Positions 26,281-35,329 of a stretch of DNA of 64,000 nucleotides are shown piece after piece. Made by a program: the position numbers and the translations under genes. The notes under the pieces were generated by a model. That model did not search any database. It saw only the letters and a program-made list of their open reading frames with translations, and was not told where the DNA came from. The stretch spans positions 434,001-498,000 of the forward strand of contig JACKOJ010000001.1 of NCBI GenBank assembly GCA_024234325.1. Direction: 5' to 3'. The DNA comes from Pseudomonadales bacterium (GTDB lineage: Bacteria; Pseudomonadota; Gammaproteobacteria; Pseudomonadales; Pseudohongiellaceae). Within the stretch, counting starts at the first letter, position 1. The number at the start of each line of letters is the position of its first letter.

Positions 26281-27909
26281 TCAGTCTCCTTTGCCCGACG
26301 CCTGCGCAAGAATCGAACGCGCTGCGGCCTCCGCAACACGAATGCCATCAACGCCCGCTGACAGAATACCCCCGGCATAGCCAGCCCCCTCTCCTGCCGG
26401 GTAGAGCCCGCGGACATTCAGACTCTCGAAGGTTTCACGATTCCGTGTGATGCGTACCGGGGAGGACGTGCGTGTCTCTACGCCGGTCAGCACCGCGTCC
26501 TCCCGATCGAAGCCGCGAATCTGACGGCCGAATGCAGGCAAGGCCTCACGTATTGCCTCAATGGCATAGGCTGGCAGGGCGGTCGCGAGGTCGGTAGGCC
26601 GCACCCCCGGTTTGTAGGAAGGCTGCACGGCAGCAAAGGCCTGTGATGGCTTTGCCCGCAGAAAGTCTCCCACCTGCTGGCCCGGGGCACAGTAGTTCTC
26701 TCCCCCCAGAACAAAGGCCTGACTCTCCAGTTGTTCCTGCAAGGCAACACCGGCCAATGGCCCATCGGGAAAATCCTTCTCGGGCTCAATCCCTACCACG
26801 ATGCCGGCATTGGCATTGCGCTCATTGCGCGAATACTGGCTCATGCCGTTGGTGACCACCCTGCCGGGCTCCGAGGTTGCAGCAACCACCGTGCCGCCGG
26901 GACACATGCAGAAGCTGTAGACGGCACGACCATTTTTGGCGTGATACACCAGCTTGTAATCGGCGGCGCCCAGTTCCGGGTGCCCCGCGTATTTGCCCAG
27001 CCTGGCGCGATCGATCATCGACTGTGGGTGCTCGATGCGGAAACCAATCGCAAAGGGCTTCGCTTCGAGGAAGACTCCCCTCCGGTGCAACATGCGGAAG
27101 GTATCGCGCGAGCTGTGGCCAAGCGCCAGCACCACATGATGCGTGTGGATCACCTCGCCGTTGTCCAGTTGCACCCCCTGTACACGCCCCGCCTCCAGCA
27201 GCAGATCGCTGACCCTGCTCTCGAAGCGCACTTCGCCCCCCAGCGCGATAATCTGCTCACGCATGGCGGCAACAACGCCGGTCAGGCGGAATGTGCCGAT
27301 GTGCGGCTTGCTGACATACAGGATCTCGGCGGGCGCCCCCGCTTTGACAAATTCTTCCATGACCTTGCGGCCGTAGAAATGTGGATCCTTGATCTGGCTG
27401 TAAAGTTTGCCGTCAGAAAAGAGTCCCGCGCCACCCTCACCAAACTGCACGTTGGATTCCGGGCTCAGCACCTGCTGCCGCCACAGTGCCCACGTGTCTT
27501 TGGTGCGACGACGCACATCGCGGCCACGCTCCAGCACAATCGGGCGCAAGCCAGCCTGCGCCAGAATCAGGGCAGCAAACAGCCCACAGGGACCAAAGCC
27601 CACGATGACAGGGCGCTCAGCAACATTGCCGTCAGCCCTCGCCACCGGATGATAGCGGGTGTCTGGCGCCACCATGACGTGGCGATCTCCCTGCAACCGC
27701 TGCAAAATCCCCTCTTCATTCCGCACCTCCAGATCAACGATATAGACGAAGCTGATCTCGGAGTGCTTCTTGCGGGCATCGTAACTGCGCTTGAAAACAG
27801 TGCAGGACAGCAGGTCTTCCTCCGCAATGGCGAGGCGCCGGAGAACGGCCTCACGCAGTGCCTCGGGAGGATGCCCCAGCGGCAGGGACAATTCGGTGAT
27901 GCGCAACAT
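26281..27909 (-). CDS. FAD-dependent dehydrogenase (COG2509-type)
   Basis: 542 residues from ATG 27909 (MLRITELSLPLGH). An N-terminal alpha/beta domain of about 85 residues precedes the FAD-binding motif GFGPCGLFAALILAQAG. A C-terminal GEGAGYAGGILSAGVDG closes the FAD domain, and CPGGTVVAATSEPG is characteristic of this uncharacterised oxidoreductase family. Cytosolic; substrate unknown. Forms a two-gene unit with the SpoU methyltransferase. Confidence 0.85.
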   Translation of the reverse strand: MLRITELSLPLGHPPEALREAVLRRLAIAEEDLLSCTVFKRSYDARKKHSEISFVYIVDLEVRNEEGILQRLQGDRHVMVAPDTRYHPVARADGNVAERPVIVGFGPCGLFAALILAQAGLRPIVLERGRDVRRRTKDTWALWRQQVLSPESNVQFGEGGAGLFSDGKLYSQIKDPHFYGRKVMEEFVKAGAPAEILYVSKPHIGTFRLTGVVAAMREQIIALGGEVRFESRVSDLLLEAGRVQGVQLDNGEVIHTHHVVLALGHSSRDTFRMLHRRGVFLEAKPFAIGFRIEHPQSMIDRARLGKYAGHPELGAADYKLVYHAKNGRAVYSFCMCPGGTVVAATSEPGRVVTNGMSQYSRNERNANAGIVVGIEPEKDFPDGPLAGVALQEQLESQAFVLGGENYCAPGQQVGDFLRAKPSQAFAAVQPSYKPGVRPTDLATALPAYAIEAIREALPAFGRQIRGFDREDAVLTGVETRTSSPVRITRNRETFESLNVRGLYPAGEGAGYAGGILSAGVDGIRVAEAAARSILAQASGKGD

Positions 27910-28018
27910 GACGGGATTCCTGGCCGGTCTGTCCGGCAAAGGGAGGAGCGGCGATTATACATCAGTCCCCGGTGACAGAGAGACCGGGAAACAGCGCACA
28001 GTAAATAGCTGCTCACCC

Positions 28019-28048
28019 TTGCCTCGTCACGCGGGCACACACTAGAAT
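28019..28048 (+). promoter_or_regulatory. Candidate promoter of the hybrid-kinase operon
   Basis: TTGCCT (28019-28024) and TAGAAT (28043-28048) are separated by 18 bp in the 193-bp divergent gap. The predicted transcription start near 28055 precedes the first coding start by about 50 bp. The -10 matches 5/6; the -35 is weaker. Confidence 0.35.
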
Positions 28049-28102
28049 CGGGCTCACACGCCACCCGCGGTTCATTGTGAACCCTCGGATCACCGCGACT
28101 CC

Positions 28103-30361
28103 TTGCAACGGGACGCCTTGGGGACGAACTTGTCAGTAGACCGGACGCCACACCAGGACGATTTGCCTTCCTTCATGCACACAATCCCCGACACGCTTCC
28201 GTGCCCGGCGTTTGTGTACGACGGCAGTCATGGCACATTCCGTTTCAACAGCCTTGCTGCTGCCTGGTTTGGTGTCGACAACCCGGCACTTCCCCGAGTC
28301 CGCAGCGATCTCTCGTTTGATGTCTGTGAAAGCAAGGCTCAATTTGTCATTCCCCAGGAAAAAACCCCATGGCGGCGCGCACTGACGGGCGAGCGCATTC
28401 TTGATACCGAACTGGAGCTGCACACCCCGAGCCAGGCTCCCCGTACACTGCTGTGCAGTGCCTCCCCCCTAAAGGACGGCAACGGCACGCCCTGGGGGGC
28501 ACTCGTCACCCTGACGGACATCACGACCGAACGGCTTGAGTCCCGCCAGCATGCGCAGGACGTGAAACATCTGCGCATGATCCTGGAAGGCACCAACGCA
28601 GGCACCTGGGAATGGAATATTCAGACGGGGGAATGCCGTTTCAACGAGCGCTGGGCGCAGATTGTCGGCTACACCCTGGATGAGCTAGACCCCATGTCGG
28701 TCGACACCTGGCTGGCGCTGGTGCATCCACAGGACCTGGCAAACTCCCGGACAGTGCTGCAAAAACATTTTGCGGGAGAGCAGCCACACTACGATCTTGT
28801 CGGGCGCATGCGACACAAGGACGGACACTGGGTCTGGGTACATGCCAGAGGGCGGGTGTACCAATGGGACGAGGACGGCGCTCCGCTGCGGATGGCCGGC
28901 ACGCATCTGGATATCAGCGGCATTCATCAGGCCGAAGAAGAGGTGCGGGCATCCCAGGCCTATATGCAGGCACTCATTAACTCCTCCTCCGACGTCGCCA
29001 TTATCGCCACCGACACCACAGGCCTGATTACAGTCTTCAACACCGGCGCGGAAAAGCTGCTGGGCTATGCCGCAAGTGAAATGGTTGGCAAGAAAACGCC
29101 CGAGGTGTTCCACCTGGAGTCGGAGGTGATCGCTCGTGGCGAGGAACTCACTGCGGAAACAGGGCAGGATATCCATGGCTTCGAGGTCTTCGTGCACGCC
29201 GCACGCCACGGGCGCTCGGAAACCCGGCACTGGACCTATATCACACGCTTCGGGGAACACCGCACGGTCAGCCTGTCCGCCAGCGCCCTCACCGACGGCC
29301 GCGGCAACATCATCGGTTTTCTGGGCATGGCAGTGGACGAAACCGCCCAGATACAGGCGGAAGAAAACGCGCGGCTCGCGGCGGAACGATTCGCGGGCGC
29401 CTTCGACTCCACCGCAGTCGGCATGGCGCTGGTGTCGCTCGAAGGCCGCTGGATGGAAGTCAATGGCGCGCTGTGTGAAATGCTGGGGTACAGCGAGGAA
29501 GAACTGCTGCGCACGGACTTCCAGACCCTGACCCATCCCGACGATCTGCAGAACGATCTGGCCCTGCTGCAACAGCTTCTCGCCAACAAGATTCCCAACT
29601 ACGACATGCTGAAGCGCTACTTCCGCAAGAACGGAGAGCTCATTCGTGCCAAGCTATGGGTCTCACTGGTGCGCGACAGCCACGGCGCTCCCCTGCACTT
29701 CGTCTCGCAGATTCAGAACATTACCGACGAATATCTGGCGCGCCAGGCCCTGCAGAGCAGCGAGGCACGCCTGCGCGGGCTGTTCGATCTGTCTCCGCTC
29801 GGAATTGGCCTGATGGACTACAAGACCGCCCGCATTCTGGAGGCCAACGATGCACTGATTGCCCCCAGCGGCTACACCCGGGACGAGTTCATGCGCCTGA
29901 CCGACCGCGAGTTGACGCCACGGGAATATGCGCCAGCGGTCCGCAACGCCATCGAGCAAATTCGCAGCAGCGGACGCTACATGCCCTTTGAGAAGGAATA
30001 CATCCGCAAGGATGGCAGCCGCTACCCCCGTCATGGTGCAGGGCATTCTCATGAAAGACCCTTCGGGCCGTCAGGTTCTGTGGTCACTGGTGGAAGATAT
30101 CAGCGAGCGCAAACGCCTCGACCGCATCAAGAACGAATTTGTCTCCACCGTCAGTCACGAGCTGCGCACACCGCTCACGTCAATTTCCGGCGCATTGTCG
30201 CTGGTCGTTTCGGGAGTGCTCGGCGAGGTCAGCGACGACGTACTGGAAATGCTGAACATTGCCGCCAAGAACAGCGAACGCCTGACGCAGCTCGTCAACG
30301 ATCTGCTCGATATGGACAAACTTTTGGCTGGCAAGATGGACATCAAGATGCGGCAGGTTGA
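28103..30361 (+). CDS. Hybrid sensor kinase, five-PAS N-terminal part (frameshifted)
   Basis: Sensory half of a large histidine kinase. The frame opens at TTG 28103; ATG 28175 (MHTIPDTLPCPAF) is an alternative. Five consecutive PAS/PAC units follow: about residues 25-150, 155-275 (TWEWNIQTGECRFNERW, with a DITxxK-like end DISGIHQAEE), 280-410, 425-540 and 550-645. No membrane segment is seen, so sensing is cytoplasmic. The meaningful sequence stops at YIRKDGSRYP near 30024; after a CCCCC run the frame is out of phase and residues to 30361 are nonsense. The kinase and receiver domains continue in another frame to 31190. Restored length would be about 1,027 residues. Confidence 0.8.
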   Translation: MQRDALGTNLSVDRTPHQDDLPSFMHTIPDTLPCPAFVYDGSHGTFRFNSLAAAWFGVDNPALPRVRSDLSFDVCESKAQFVIPQEKTPWRRALTGERILDTELELHTPSQAPRTLLCSASPLKDGNGTPWGALVTLTDITTERLESRQHAQDVKHLRMILEGTNAGTWEWNIQTGECRFNERWAQIVGYTLDELDPMSVDTWLALVHPQDLANSRTVLQKHFAGEQPHYDLVGRMRHKDGHWVWVHARGRVYQWDEDGAPLRMAGTHLDISGIHQAEEEVRASQAYMQALINSSSDVAIIATDTTGLITVFNTGAEKLLGYAASEMVGKKTPEVFHLESEVIARGEELTAETGQDIHGFEVFVHAARHGRSETRHWTYITRFGEHRTVSLSASALTDGRGNIIGFLGMAVDETAQIQAEENARLAAERFAGAFDSTAVGMALVSLEGRWMEVNGALCEMLGYSEEELLRTDFQTLTHPDDLQNDLALLQQLLANKIPNYDMLKRYFRKNGELIRAKLWVSLVRDSHGAPLHFVSQIQNITDEYLARQALQSSEARLRGLFDLSPLGIGLMDYKTARILEANDALIAPSGYTRDEFMRLTDRELTPREYAPAVRNAIEQIRSSGRYMPFEKEYIRKDGSRYPRHGAGHSHERPFGPSGSVVTGGRYQRAQTPRPHQERICLHRQSRAAHTAHVNFRRIVAGRFGSARRGQRRRTGNAEHCRQEQRTPDAARQRSARYGQTFGWQDGHQDAAG
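30025..30029 (+). other. Frameshift site in C5 run of hybrid kinase
   Basis: Before the run the frame reads GSRYP (the end of PAS 5). After it the homologous continuation VMVQGILMKDPSGRQ is in a different phase. Removing one C from the five restores a continuous PAS-HisKA-HATPase-REC protein. This may be a real phase-variable or inactivating mutation, or a sequencing error in a homopolymer. Confidence 0.8.
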
Positions 30362-31190
30362 CCTGCTGCCGTTGCTGGACAATGCCATTCGCGACATGCA
30401 GGCCTTCGCAAGAGCCCGCAATATCAGCATCGTGCGCACCCGCGACGAAGCCATGCAGATCAGCACCGACAGTTTCCGCCTGATACAGGTGCTGACGAAT
30501 CTGCTCTCCAATGCCTGCAAACATTCCGATAGCGGCACACAGGTCGAAGTGCATCATGAAGCCGGACCGGAAGACAGTGTCATCATCAGCGTCATCGATC
30601 ATGGCCATGGTATTCCCAACGAATTCCGCTCGCGGATCTTCCAGAAATTTGCGCAGGCAGACGCGTCGGACGCGAGCGAAAAGGAAGGCACAGGCCTGGG
30701 CCTTGCCATCTGCAAGGAACTGGTGGAACGCATGGGTGGTGTCATTGGCTTCGAGTCCGAGGAGGGTCAAGGGTCTCATTTCTGGATTCGCATGCCGCGC
30801 GCCACAGCCCGCCAACAGGACAACAGTTGCAAACCTCGAATACTGCACGTGGAAGATGACGAAATGTTCGCCGGTCTCGTTCGCGCCAATATCGCCGACT
30901 ACGTCGACGTGGATCTGGCCAGCAGCCTGGCACAGGCCAACAAACTGTTGCGCCTGCACACCTACGATCTGCTGCTGCTCGACCTGTTCCTGCCCGACGG
31001 ACATGGCCAGGCACTGTGGGAAGCCCTGAACATGGCACAACCCGACGTCCCCATTGTCATCCTGTCGGGTCATGAGGTTCCCCGCACACTGGCCGGCAAT
31101 GTCGCCGCTGTGCTGACCAAGGATGAAGCCGTTCTGACACGGGTCGTCTCCACCCTGGAACATATTTTCGCAATGGGAGAAGGAGTCTGA
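30033..31190 (+). CDS. Hybrid sensor kinase, HisKA-HATPase-REC part (after frameshift)
   Basis: Downstream part of the kinase. The open phase begins upstream, and the first ATG within the meaningful sequence is 30033. The PAC tail (VLWSLVEDISERKRLD) leads into HisKA with the phospho-acceptor His (codon 30156-30158) in SHELRTPL. HATPase_c has N-box LLSNACKHS, G1 DHGHGIP and G2 GTGLGLAICKELVERMGG. The C-terminal receiver LHVEDDEMF has its Asp in LLLLDLFLPDGHG, but the usual Lys region reads AAVLTKDEAV. The stop overlaps the next receiver gene start at 31190. Confidence 0.85.
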   Translation: MVQGILMKDPSGRQVLWSLVEDISERKRLDRIKNEFVSTVSHELRTPLTSISGALSLVVSGVLGEVSDDVLEMLNIAAKNSERLTQLVNDLLDMDKLLAGKMDIKMRQVDLLPLLDNAIRDMQAFARARNISIVRTRDEAMQISTDSFRLIQVLTNLLSNACKHSDSGTQVEVHHEAGPEDSVIISVIDHGHGIPNEFRSRIFQKFAQADASDASEKEGTGLGLAICKELVERMGGVIGFESEEGQGSHFWIRMPRATARQQDNSCKPRILHVEDDEMFAGLVRANIADYVDVDLASSLAQANKLLRLHTYDLLLLDLFLPDGHGQALWEALNMAQPDVPIVILSGHEVPRTLAGNVAAVLTKDEAVLTRVVSTLEHIFAMGEGV

Positions 31191-31579
31191 TGCGCGAACT
31201 GAAACGCATAGCCCATGTTGACGACGATGACTCGATTCGTGCCATCGTCAAGATTGCACTGGAACGGATCGGGAAATTCGAGCTCCTGAGCTGTGCCTCC
31301 GGCGCGGAGGCGCTGGACAAAGTGCCCGGCTTTGCGCCCGACATGATTCTGCTCGATGTCATGATGCCGGGCATGGACGGGCCTGCCACACTTCTGCAAC
31401 TGAAGCAGAAAATGAACCTTGAGGGCGTGGCCGTGGTCTTCATGACAGCGAAGGTACAGACCGCCGAAATGGAGCATTATAAAAAAATCGGAGCCTGCAA
31501 CGTGATCATCAAACCTTTTGATGCCATGCAGCTTTCACAACAGTTACGCAGCTACTGGACACAATTCCATGACGAATGA
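31190..31579 (+). CDS. Single-domain response regulator
   Basis: 129-residue CheY-like receiver with no output domain. The acidic pocket is DDDD at 11-14, the phosphorylated Asp56 lies in MILLDVMMPGMDG, with the switch Thr in VFMTAK and the Lys in IIKPFDA. It starts on the last base of the kinase gene and overlaps the next gene by 11 bp, so it probably shuttles phosphate between kinase and the Hpt protein downstream. Confidence 0.92.
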   Translation: MRELKRIAHVDDDDSIRAIVKIALERIGKFELLSCASGAEALDKVPGFAPDMILLDVMMPGMDGPATLLQLKQKMNLEGVAVVFMTAKVQTAEMEHYKKIGACNVIIKPFDAMQLSQQLRSYWTQFHDE

Positions 31580-33227
31580 CTCGCAGAAAACCCTGCAGGA
31601 AGAGATGAGGCAACTCCGGCAGGAATATCACCACCGCCTCATTGCAGACCTCAATGAGCTGGCCCATATGGCGTCCCTGGACGACAAGGCGCTCAGCGAC
31701 CGCGACACACTGAAAAAAATACACCAGGCCAGCCACAAGCTCGCCGGCTCGGCGCTGACCTTTGGCTATCAGGAAACCGGTGAACTGCTGCGTCAATTTG
31801 AGCAGACTCTCAACGAGCTGATGGAGAACGGCGCCCCCGTACAGCCCGGCACCATAAGGTTGCAACTGCAGGAGCTGACGCCCGAACTGTCAGTTCCAAC
31901 GGCACAGCAGGAAGGTCACCACCGCGACGTCGAGTCCCCAGAGGCAGCGGCAATGAGCAGCGATGCCGAGCCGCTGCACCTCTATCTTCTGGAGGACAAT
32001 CCGTCCACCAGCGAAATGCTCAAGGTCGGGCTGGCCAGTTTCGGATATCGCCTGTCTCCCTTCGACGACATCAATCTGCTGTGCGCATCGGCGCTGCAGG
32101 AGCAACCCGATGCCCTGATCGTGGGCTCTGACCAGAGCACCTTCAGTGACGAAGACCTCAGTGCGGCCATGCGCTCCATCCGCGAGCATGGCATGGAGTC
32201 CATTCCCGTGTTTGTCGTCAGCGAGCAGGACGATTTCGAGAACAAGCTGCAGGCAGCACGCAACGGAGTCGTTGCCTTTCTGAGCAAGCCGGTCAATATC
32301 CCCTCACTGGAATCCGCCCTCGACTACGTACTGCAGCAGAAGGTGAAATCCCCCTATCGCGTACTGCTGGTGGACGACGATGAATTCTCCGTGCAGCACC
32401 ACAAGCTGATGCTGGAGAAACGCCGCTTTGTCGTGCGCACACTTTCAGACCCGACACAGGTGCTGGATGTGATTGAGGACTTCCACCCGGACCTGATGAT
32501 CTTCGACCTGCACATGCCCACCTGCAACGGCATCGAACTGGCCGAGGTCGTCCGCTACCACACGCACTGGCTGCACATCCCCATCATCTTCCTCTCCAGC
32601 GAGCGCAGCGAAAGCAGACAACTGCTGGCCATGATGAATGGCGGCGACGACTTCATCGTCAAACCGGTCGTGGAAGACAGTTTCGTTTCCACCATCCGCA
32701 GCCGCGCGCAACGTGCACGGCAACTCGCGGAACTCATGACCCGCGACAGCCTGACCGGGCTGCTCAAGCACACGGAAATCAAGGAGCGCCTGTGTCACGA
32801 ACTGGCACGTGCGCGCCGCAATCGGTCCTCCGTCACCGTCGCCATGATCGACATCGACAAGTTCAAATCGGTGAACGACACCTACGGCCACCAGACCGGA
32901 GACGTGGTCATCGCCACGCTCGCGCATCTGCTGCGCCGGGGTCTGCGTACCACCGACATCGTCGGGCGCTACGGCGGAGAGGAGTATATGGTTGTCATGC
33001 CGGACACCAGCGCCGAGAACGCAATCATCAAGCTCAATGCACTGCGTCAGGAATTCGGCACCGTGGTGTTTCGCCACCACAATGAGGAATTCAACTGCAG
33101 CTTCAGCGGCGGCGTCTGCTCCTCCGACCTCGCCGAGCATGTGGATGCCCTGGTGGAATGCGCCGATCAGGCGCTGTATGCCGCCAAGGACGCAGGGCGC
33201 AACTGCCTGGTGCAGGGGAAAGCCTGA
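31569..33227 (+). CDS. Hpt-REC-REC-GGDEF diguanylate cyclase
   Basis: 552 residues from ATG 31569. Domains: Hpt at about 1-105 with His56 in SHKLAGSAL; REC1 at about 138-250, in which the phosphorylated Asp position appears to be Gly (ALIVGSDQS), so a pseudo-receiver; REC2 at about 258-375, intact, with LLVDDDEF and MIFDLHMPTCNG; and GGDEF at about 385-550 with RDSLTGLLKH, the RTTD inhibitory site and active motif GGEEY five residues later. The output would be c-di-GMP synthesis. The stop overlaps the rlmE start. Confidence 0.9.
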   Translation: MTNDSQKTLQEEMRQLRQEYHHRLIADLNELAHMASLDDKALSDRDTLKKIHQASHKLAGSALTFGYQETGELLRQFEQTLNELMENGAPVQPGTIRLQLQELTPELSVPTAQQEGHHRDVESPEAAAMSSDAEPLHLYLLEDNPSTSEMLKVGLASFGYRLSPFDDINLLCASALQEQPDALIVGSDQSTFSDEDLSAAMRSIREHGMESIPVFVVSEQDDFENKLQAARNGVVAFLSKPVNIPSLESALDYVLQQKVKSPYRVLLVDDDEFSVQHHKLMLEKRRFVVRTLSDPTQVLDVIEDFHPDLMIFDLHMPTCNGIELAEVVRYHTHWLHIPIIFLSSERSESRQLLAMMNGGDDFIVKPVVEDSFVSTIRSRAQRARQLAELMTRDSLTGLLKHTEIKERLCHELARARRNRSSVTVAMIDIDKFKSVNDTYGHQTGDVVIATLAHLLRRGLRTTDIVGRYGGEEYMVVMPDTSAENAIIKLNALRQEFGTVVFRHHNEEFNCSFSGGVCSSDLAEHVDALVECADQALYAAKDAGRNCLVQGKA

Positions 33228-33847
33228 TGGCACGATCGAAGAGCAGCAATCGCTGGCTTGAGGAGCATGTCAACGACCCCTATGTGAAGAAGGCCCAGGT
33301 AGACGGCTATCGTTCGCGCGCAAGTTACAAGCTGCTGGAACTGATCGAGAAAGACAAACTGGTGCGCCCGGGCATGCTGGTGCTCGATCTCGGCTCTACC
33401 CCCGGCGGCTGGTCCCAGGTGGTGGCGCCTCTGGTTGGGCGGCAGGGCGCAACCATTGCGTCCGACATTCTTCCCATGGCCCCCATTCCCGATGTGCTCT
33501 TCATTGAGGGCGATTTTACGGAGCAGGAGGTCTTCGATCGCATCATGACGGCACTCGACGGGCGGCAGGCAGACCTGGTGATGTCAGACATGGCACCCAA
33601 TATCAGCGGAGTCGATGCAGCAGATCAGGCCGCCTCCATGTATCTGGTGGAGCTGGCGCTCGACATGGCACGCCAGGTACTCAAACCCGGGGCGAATTTC
33701 GTTGCCAAGGTATTTCACGGCGAAGGCTACGAAGACTATCTGAAGGCCTTGCGCACCAGCTTCGACAAGGTCATTGTGCGCAAACCCAGTGCCTCCCGTG
33801 CCCGCTCCCGCGAGGTGTACGTGGTCGGCAAGGGCTTCAAGGGCTAG
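33227..33847 (+). CDS. rlmE: 23S rRNA 2'-O-ribose methyltransferase RlmE
   Basis: Methylates U2552 of 23S rRNA (RrmJ/FtsJ). 206 residues from ATG 33227. The SAM-binding VLDLGSTPGGWSQVV, the catalytic Lys35 in SRASYKLLE, MSDMAPNISG (Asp) and FVAKVFHGEG (Lys) give the K-D-K-E tetrad. It overlaps the GGDEF gene by one base but is a housekeeping gene; in other genomes it precedes ftsH. Confidence 0.95.
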   Translation: MARSKSSNRWLEEHVNDPYVKKAQVDGYRSRASYKLLELIEKDKLVRPGMLVLDLGSTPGGWSQVVAPLVGRQGATIASDILPMAPIPDVLFIEGDFTEQEVFDRIMTALDGRQADLVMSDMAPNISGVDAADQAASMYLVELALDMARQVLKPGANFVAKVFHGEGYEDYLKALRTSFDKVIVRKPSASRARSREVYVVGKGFKG

Positions 33848-33930
33848 GCTGCACTGCGCCAACGCACGAGACTTCCGTTTCCCCGGGCAATGGTGTCTAC
33901 TGTCCCTGTTTCCTCGCGACGAGGGTCTTC

Positions 33931-35259
33931 ATGAGCACGAACCATCGCTATTCCCCGGCCACCGCCATTGCGGTGGTCGTGGCCAATATGGTGGGCACCG
34001 GTGTCTTCACCAGCATCGGCTTCCAGATTATCGACATCAAGTCTTCCTTTGCCCTGCTGATGCTCTGGCTGGTGGGCGGCATTGCCGCCATGTGCGGTGC
34101 CCTCACCTACGCGGAGCTGGCCAGCCGCCTGCCCCGCTCCGGGGGCGAATACCATTTTCTGAGCAAGACCTATCATCCGGCCGTCGGTTTTGTGTCGGGC
34201 TGGGTATCCCTGACCGTGGGCTTCGCCGCGCCCACCGCGCTCGCTGCCATGACCTTTGCCGCCTATCTCGACTCCGCTCTGGGTGACCTGCTGCATCTCA
34301 ACAGGCAGGCTGCCGCCGTCACCCTGGTGGCCGTCATTACCTTTATACACGGGCGTAACCACGCCGCCAGCGGAGGCCTGCAAAACTGGTTCACCGTCAT
34401 CAAGGTGCTGTTGATCGGCATGTTTGTGTTGACGGTGTTCTCCTCGTCCCCCGACCCGCAGCCTGTGCATTTCCTGCCCGTCGAGGGCGACGGTCCCATT
34501 CTTCTGTCCAGCGCGTTTGCCGTCTCCCTCATCTACGTGAACTACGCCTATACCGGCTGGAACGCCGCCACCTACATCACCGGGGAGGTAGAGAATCCGG
34601 AACGCTCGGTTCCCGTCGTGCTGATCGGGGGCACGGCCATCGTGATTCTGCTGTACCTGGCTCTGAACGCCACCTTCCTCTACGCCGTGCCCATGGAGGC
34701 GCTGGAGGGACGCATCGAGATCGGTGTGATTGTCGCGGAGCATACCTTTGGCAGTATAGGGGCCATGCTGATGGGCGGATTGCTGTCGCTGCTGCTGATC
34801 TCCACCGTCAGCGCCATGCTCATGGCCGGCCCGCGCGTGCTGCAGATCATGGGAGAAGACTTCAGGCTGTTTCGCCTGCTGGCCGTCAAGAACAGCGGCG
34901 GCGTTCCCCGCACCGCCATTTACACCCAGGGCGGCCTGGCCATTGCCTTTATCATCACCTCCACCTTCGACTCGGTGCTGGTGTTCTCCGGCTTTATTCT
35001 GGGCCTGAGTTCCCTGTTTACCGTGCTGGGAGTCTTCGTACTGCGTTGGCGCCAGGGGCGCGGCGAAACCTCTGACGGTACCTACCGGACGTGGGCCTAC
35101 CCCCTGCCTCCCTTGCTCTACAGCGCGATCATGCTGTGGACATTGCTGTTCATCACCGTCAATCGCCCGCTGGAGGCCGCCGTCGCCGCCATCATCATTG
35201 TGCTGGGGCTCGGTTGCTACGTGCTCACCGAACGCCTGTCCACCCGCATTGCCCCCTGA
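33931..35259 (+). CDS. APC-superfamily amino acid permease
   Basis: Inner-membrane transporter of 442 residues with about 12 hydrophobic segments. The N-terminal NMVGTGVFTSIGFQI is the unwound-helix substrate motif of the APC fold, and VNYAYTGWNAATYITGEVENPERSVP is the family signature after helix 6. The substrate cannot be read from sequence. Not tightly linked to neighbours: 83 bp from rlmE and 70 bp to the methyltransferase. Confidence 0.9.
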   Translation: MSTNHRYSPATAIAVVVANMVGTGVFTSIGFQIIDIKSSFALLMLWLVGGIAAMCGALTYAELASRLPRSGGEYHFLSKTYHPAVGFVSGWVSLTVGFAAPTALAAMTFAAYLDSALGDLLHLNRQAAAVTLVAVITFIHGRNHAASGGLQNWFTVIKVLLIGMFVLTVFSSSPDPQPVHFLPVEGDGPILLSSAFAVSLIYVNYAYTGWNAATYITGEVENPERSVPVVLIGGTAIVILLYLALNATFLYAVPMEALEGRIEIGVIVAEHTFGSIGAMLMGGLLSLLLISTVSAMLMAGPRVLQIMGEDFRLFRLLAVKNSGGVPRTAIYTQGGLAIAFIITSTFDSVLVFSGFILGLSSLFTVLGVFVLRWRQGRGETSDGTYRTWAYPLPPLLYSAIMLWTLLFITVNRPLEAAVAAIIIVLGLGCYVLTERLSTRIAP

Positions 35260-35329
35260 GCAATGCCGGACTGAGCGAACCCGCCAACACCTGATAGACT
35301 GCAGCTACTCGGAAGAACAGGAGCACACT

